Origin: Alphaproteobacteria bacterium
GTDB taxonomy: Bacteria > Pseudomonadota > Alphaproteobacteria > MPNO01 > UBA2964
Direction of reading: 5' to 3'
DNA: 32,175 bases
Assembly: GCA_009377375.1 (NCBI GenBank)
Contig: WHUE01000047.1
Coordinates: 1-32,175, forward strand
This document shows positions 31,234 to 32,175 of the stretch, piece by piece (positions within the stretch are counted from its first letter, which is position 1; every line of letters starts with the position of its first letter). A program made the position numbers and the translations under genes. Below the pieces are notes generated by a model that was not told the origin of the DNA, did no database searches, and was given only the letters and a program-made list of their open reading frames with translations.

Positions 31234-32175
31234 GCCTCGTCCTCCGCCTCGGCGTCGCGCGCCATGCGCTGCGCCATGTCGTCGTCCTCTTCGTCGTCCG
31301 GCTCGCCGTCGTCGGGCTCCGGCTCGGCCGCGTCGTCCTGTTCCGCCGGCTCGACGATGACCGTGTTCGCCGTCAGCGGGTCGAGCGGCGCGTCGGCGGC
31401 GGGCAGGGGCTTGGCCAGCGCCTTCGCGCTGCCGACGCGGATCTCGCGCGGCACGAAGAAGGCGAGGGCCCCTTCGGCGGCGAGCGCGAGGACGATCTCG
31501 CGCAGCTTCTTGCCCGTCAGGCTGTCGATGCCCTTCATGCCGCCGAGCTCGTTGGCGCGCATCGCGTTGCCGCTCGCGCGGACGATCTCCAGCAGGGACG
31601 GCTTGCCGAGGGTGGAAACGTACTCCTCGGTGAACTCGAACCAGCCCGGCTCGGCGTCGGCCAGGACGCGGCCGGCGACGGCGACGAACAGCCGGGTGTC
31701 GCCGATCGTCGGATCGCCGCCATAAGTCTCGGCGCTGTTCCAGCTGCCGTACTGGCGCGCGACCAGCTCGGCCAGAATCCCCGTCAGCCGGGCTTCGTCC
31801 AGCCCCGACAGCCAGCGCCACAACGCCAGGGCGTCGGCCTCGCCGAGAGGGTGCTTGTCGCGGAAGCGCGCGTCCATCTCCTCCGGCATGAACATGCCGG
31901 CGAGATATTCGAGATCCCGCATCCGGGTCTCAGGACGGTCGTCGGCCGACAGCGCGCCGGCGCGGATCTTCACCTCGTGGACCCCGATCATGCCGAGGAT
32001 TGCCAGCGCCAGCGCGGCCACCCGGTCGGTGGCGAGATGGGCGCGGACGAACTCGGACTTGATCCGGTTCGCCTTGGCCGCATGGGCCTTGGTGAACTCC
32101 GGCCGCGCCGGTTTATCGCCGCTGTCGGTAGAGCGCGTCTGGGCCTCCCTGACGTAGCGGACCGTCTCCACCCGC
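31230..32175 (-). CDS. Element protein of unknown function, possibly ParB-like C-terminal region (5' end outside window)
   Basis: At least 313 codons, with no stop before the window edge, so the N-terminus is probably missing; the GTG at 32171 is only the first possible start inside the window. The visible part has alternating helices (LATDRVAALALAILGMIGVH and LGEADALALWRWLSGLDEAR) and a C-terminal ~50-residue acidic tail (EPDDGEPDDEEDDD). The general look recalls the C-terminal regions of large ParB-domain proteins on mobile elements, but no diagnostic motif is visible. The GTGA overlap couples it to the 82-aa protein gene. Confidence 0.65.
   Translation of the reverse strand, partial: RVETVRYVREAQTRSTDSGDKPARPEFTKAHAAKANRIKSEFVRAHLATDRVAALALAILGMIGVHEVKIRAGALSADDRPETRMRDLEYLAGMFMPEEMDARFRDKHPLGEADALALWRWLSGLDEARLTGILAELVARQYGSWNSAETYGGDPTIGDTRLFVAVAGRVLADAEPGWFEFTEEYVSTLGKPSLLEIVRASGNAMRANELGGMKGIDSLTGKKLREIVLALAAEGALAFFVPREIRVGSAKALAKPLPAADAPLDPLTANTVIVEPAEQDDAAEPEPDDGEPDDEEDDDMAQRMARDAEAEDEA

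Larger units (their letters stand above)
28638..32175. mobile_element. Left end of an integrated element in tRNA-Thr (right end outside window)
   Basis: Bounded on the left by a tRNA-Thr 3' fragment, followed by a tyrosine recombinase, a small excisionase-like gene and overlapping accessory genes, all on the minus strand. Very high GC (about 82 percent in two sampled 60-nt stretches) separates it from the chromosomal genes to the left. No conjugation, replication or phage-structural gene is visible in the 3.5 kb seen, so prophage, integrative conjugative element and genomic island all remain possible. Confidence 0.75.

Noticed and set aside
30985..31821. 278-aa protein extending upstream of the 82-aa gene
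   Set aside because: The extension is Arg-rich out-of-frame sequence of the gene at 31230; a GTG with GGAGGA and a GTGA overlap marks the real start.
1..32175. CRISPR arrays, rRNA genes, insertion sequences
   Set aside because: No regularly spaced repeats of CRISPR type, no rRNA-like sequence, and no transposase-like frame was seen.

Overview
The window is 32,175 bases of GC-rich DNA with the gene content of an alphaproteobacterium, probably from or near the Rhodospirillales. That placement rests on the dnaB-alr-mlaE/mlaF-radA-cvpA-purF block, the family resemblance of the proteins and the base composition; the genus cannot be named from the sequence. Coding is dense and most units are operons with 2-14 nt gaps or ATGA/GTGA stop-start overlaps.

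Layout. 1-1191: 3' part of a CBS-domain histidine kinase. 1178-9700 (minus): one probable eight-gene operon running dnaB, alr, mlaE, mlaF, radA, cvpA, purF, SDR. It joins replication, cell-wall precursor supply, outer-membrane lipid transport, DNA repair and purine synthesis. A perfect DnaA-box match lies 80 nt upstream of dnaB. 9822-11076 (minus): a cyclopropane fatty acid synthase. 11077-11765: a long non-coding stretch with two more DnaA-box matches, a 55-aa protein gene, and a promoter with three helically phased CGTCATC repeats. 11766-15438 (plus): sulfotransferase, a short CysD and a fused CysN-CysC, which together make and use PAPS. 15464-16888 (minus): GDP-mannose pyrophosphorylase/isomerase, hinting at a sulfated surface polysaccharide. 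17417-18732: an alanine-rich Lpp-like lipoprotein facing a LysM/YkuD L,D-transpeptidase, a plausible outer-membrane/peptidoglycan tether pair. 18964-24687: UbiX, a transglutaminase-like protein, an amidase, an MFS transporter, a NUDIX hydrolase and an acidic coiled-coil protein that ends in a textbook terminator. 24804-28214: an HpaB-type flavin monooxygenase, then a PAS-PAS histidine kinase with an overlapping single-domain response regulator.

28638 to the window end: the left end of an integrated element. Its border is the 3' half of a tRNA-Thr(GGT) gene, next to a tyrosine recombinase. The recombinase gene overlaps a small putative excisionase gene by 214 nt. Further in is a chain of overlapping accessory genes. 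One of these fuses an excisionase-type helix-turn-helix to a GIY-YIG nuclease domain. It is far lower in GC than its flanks and is bounded by a 16-bp direct repeat that lies over both gene junctions, as if it had been inserted precisely into a translationally coupled operon. This is the most unusual structure in the window.

All assignments come from reading motifs and translations; no database search or structure prediction was run.
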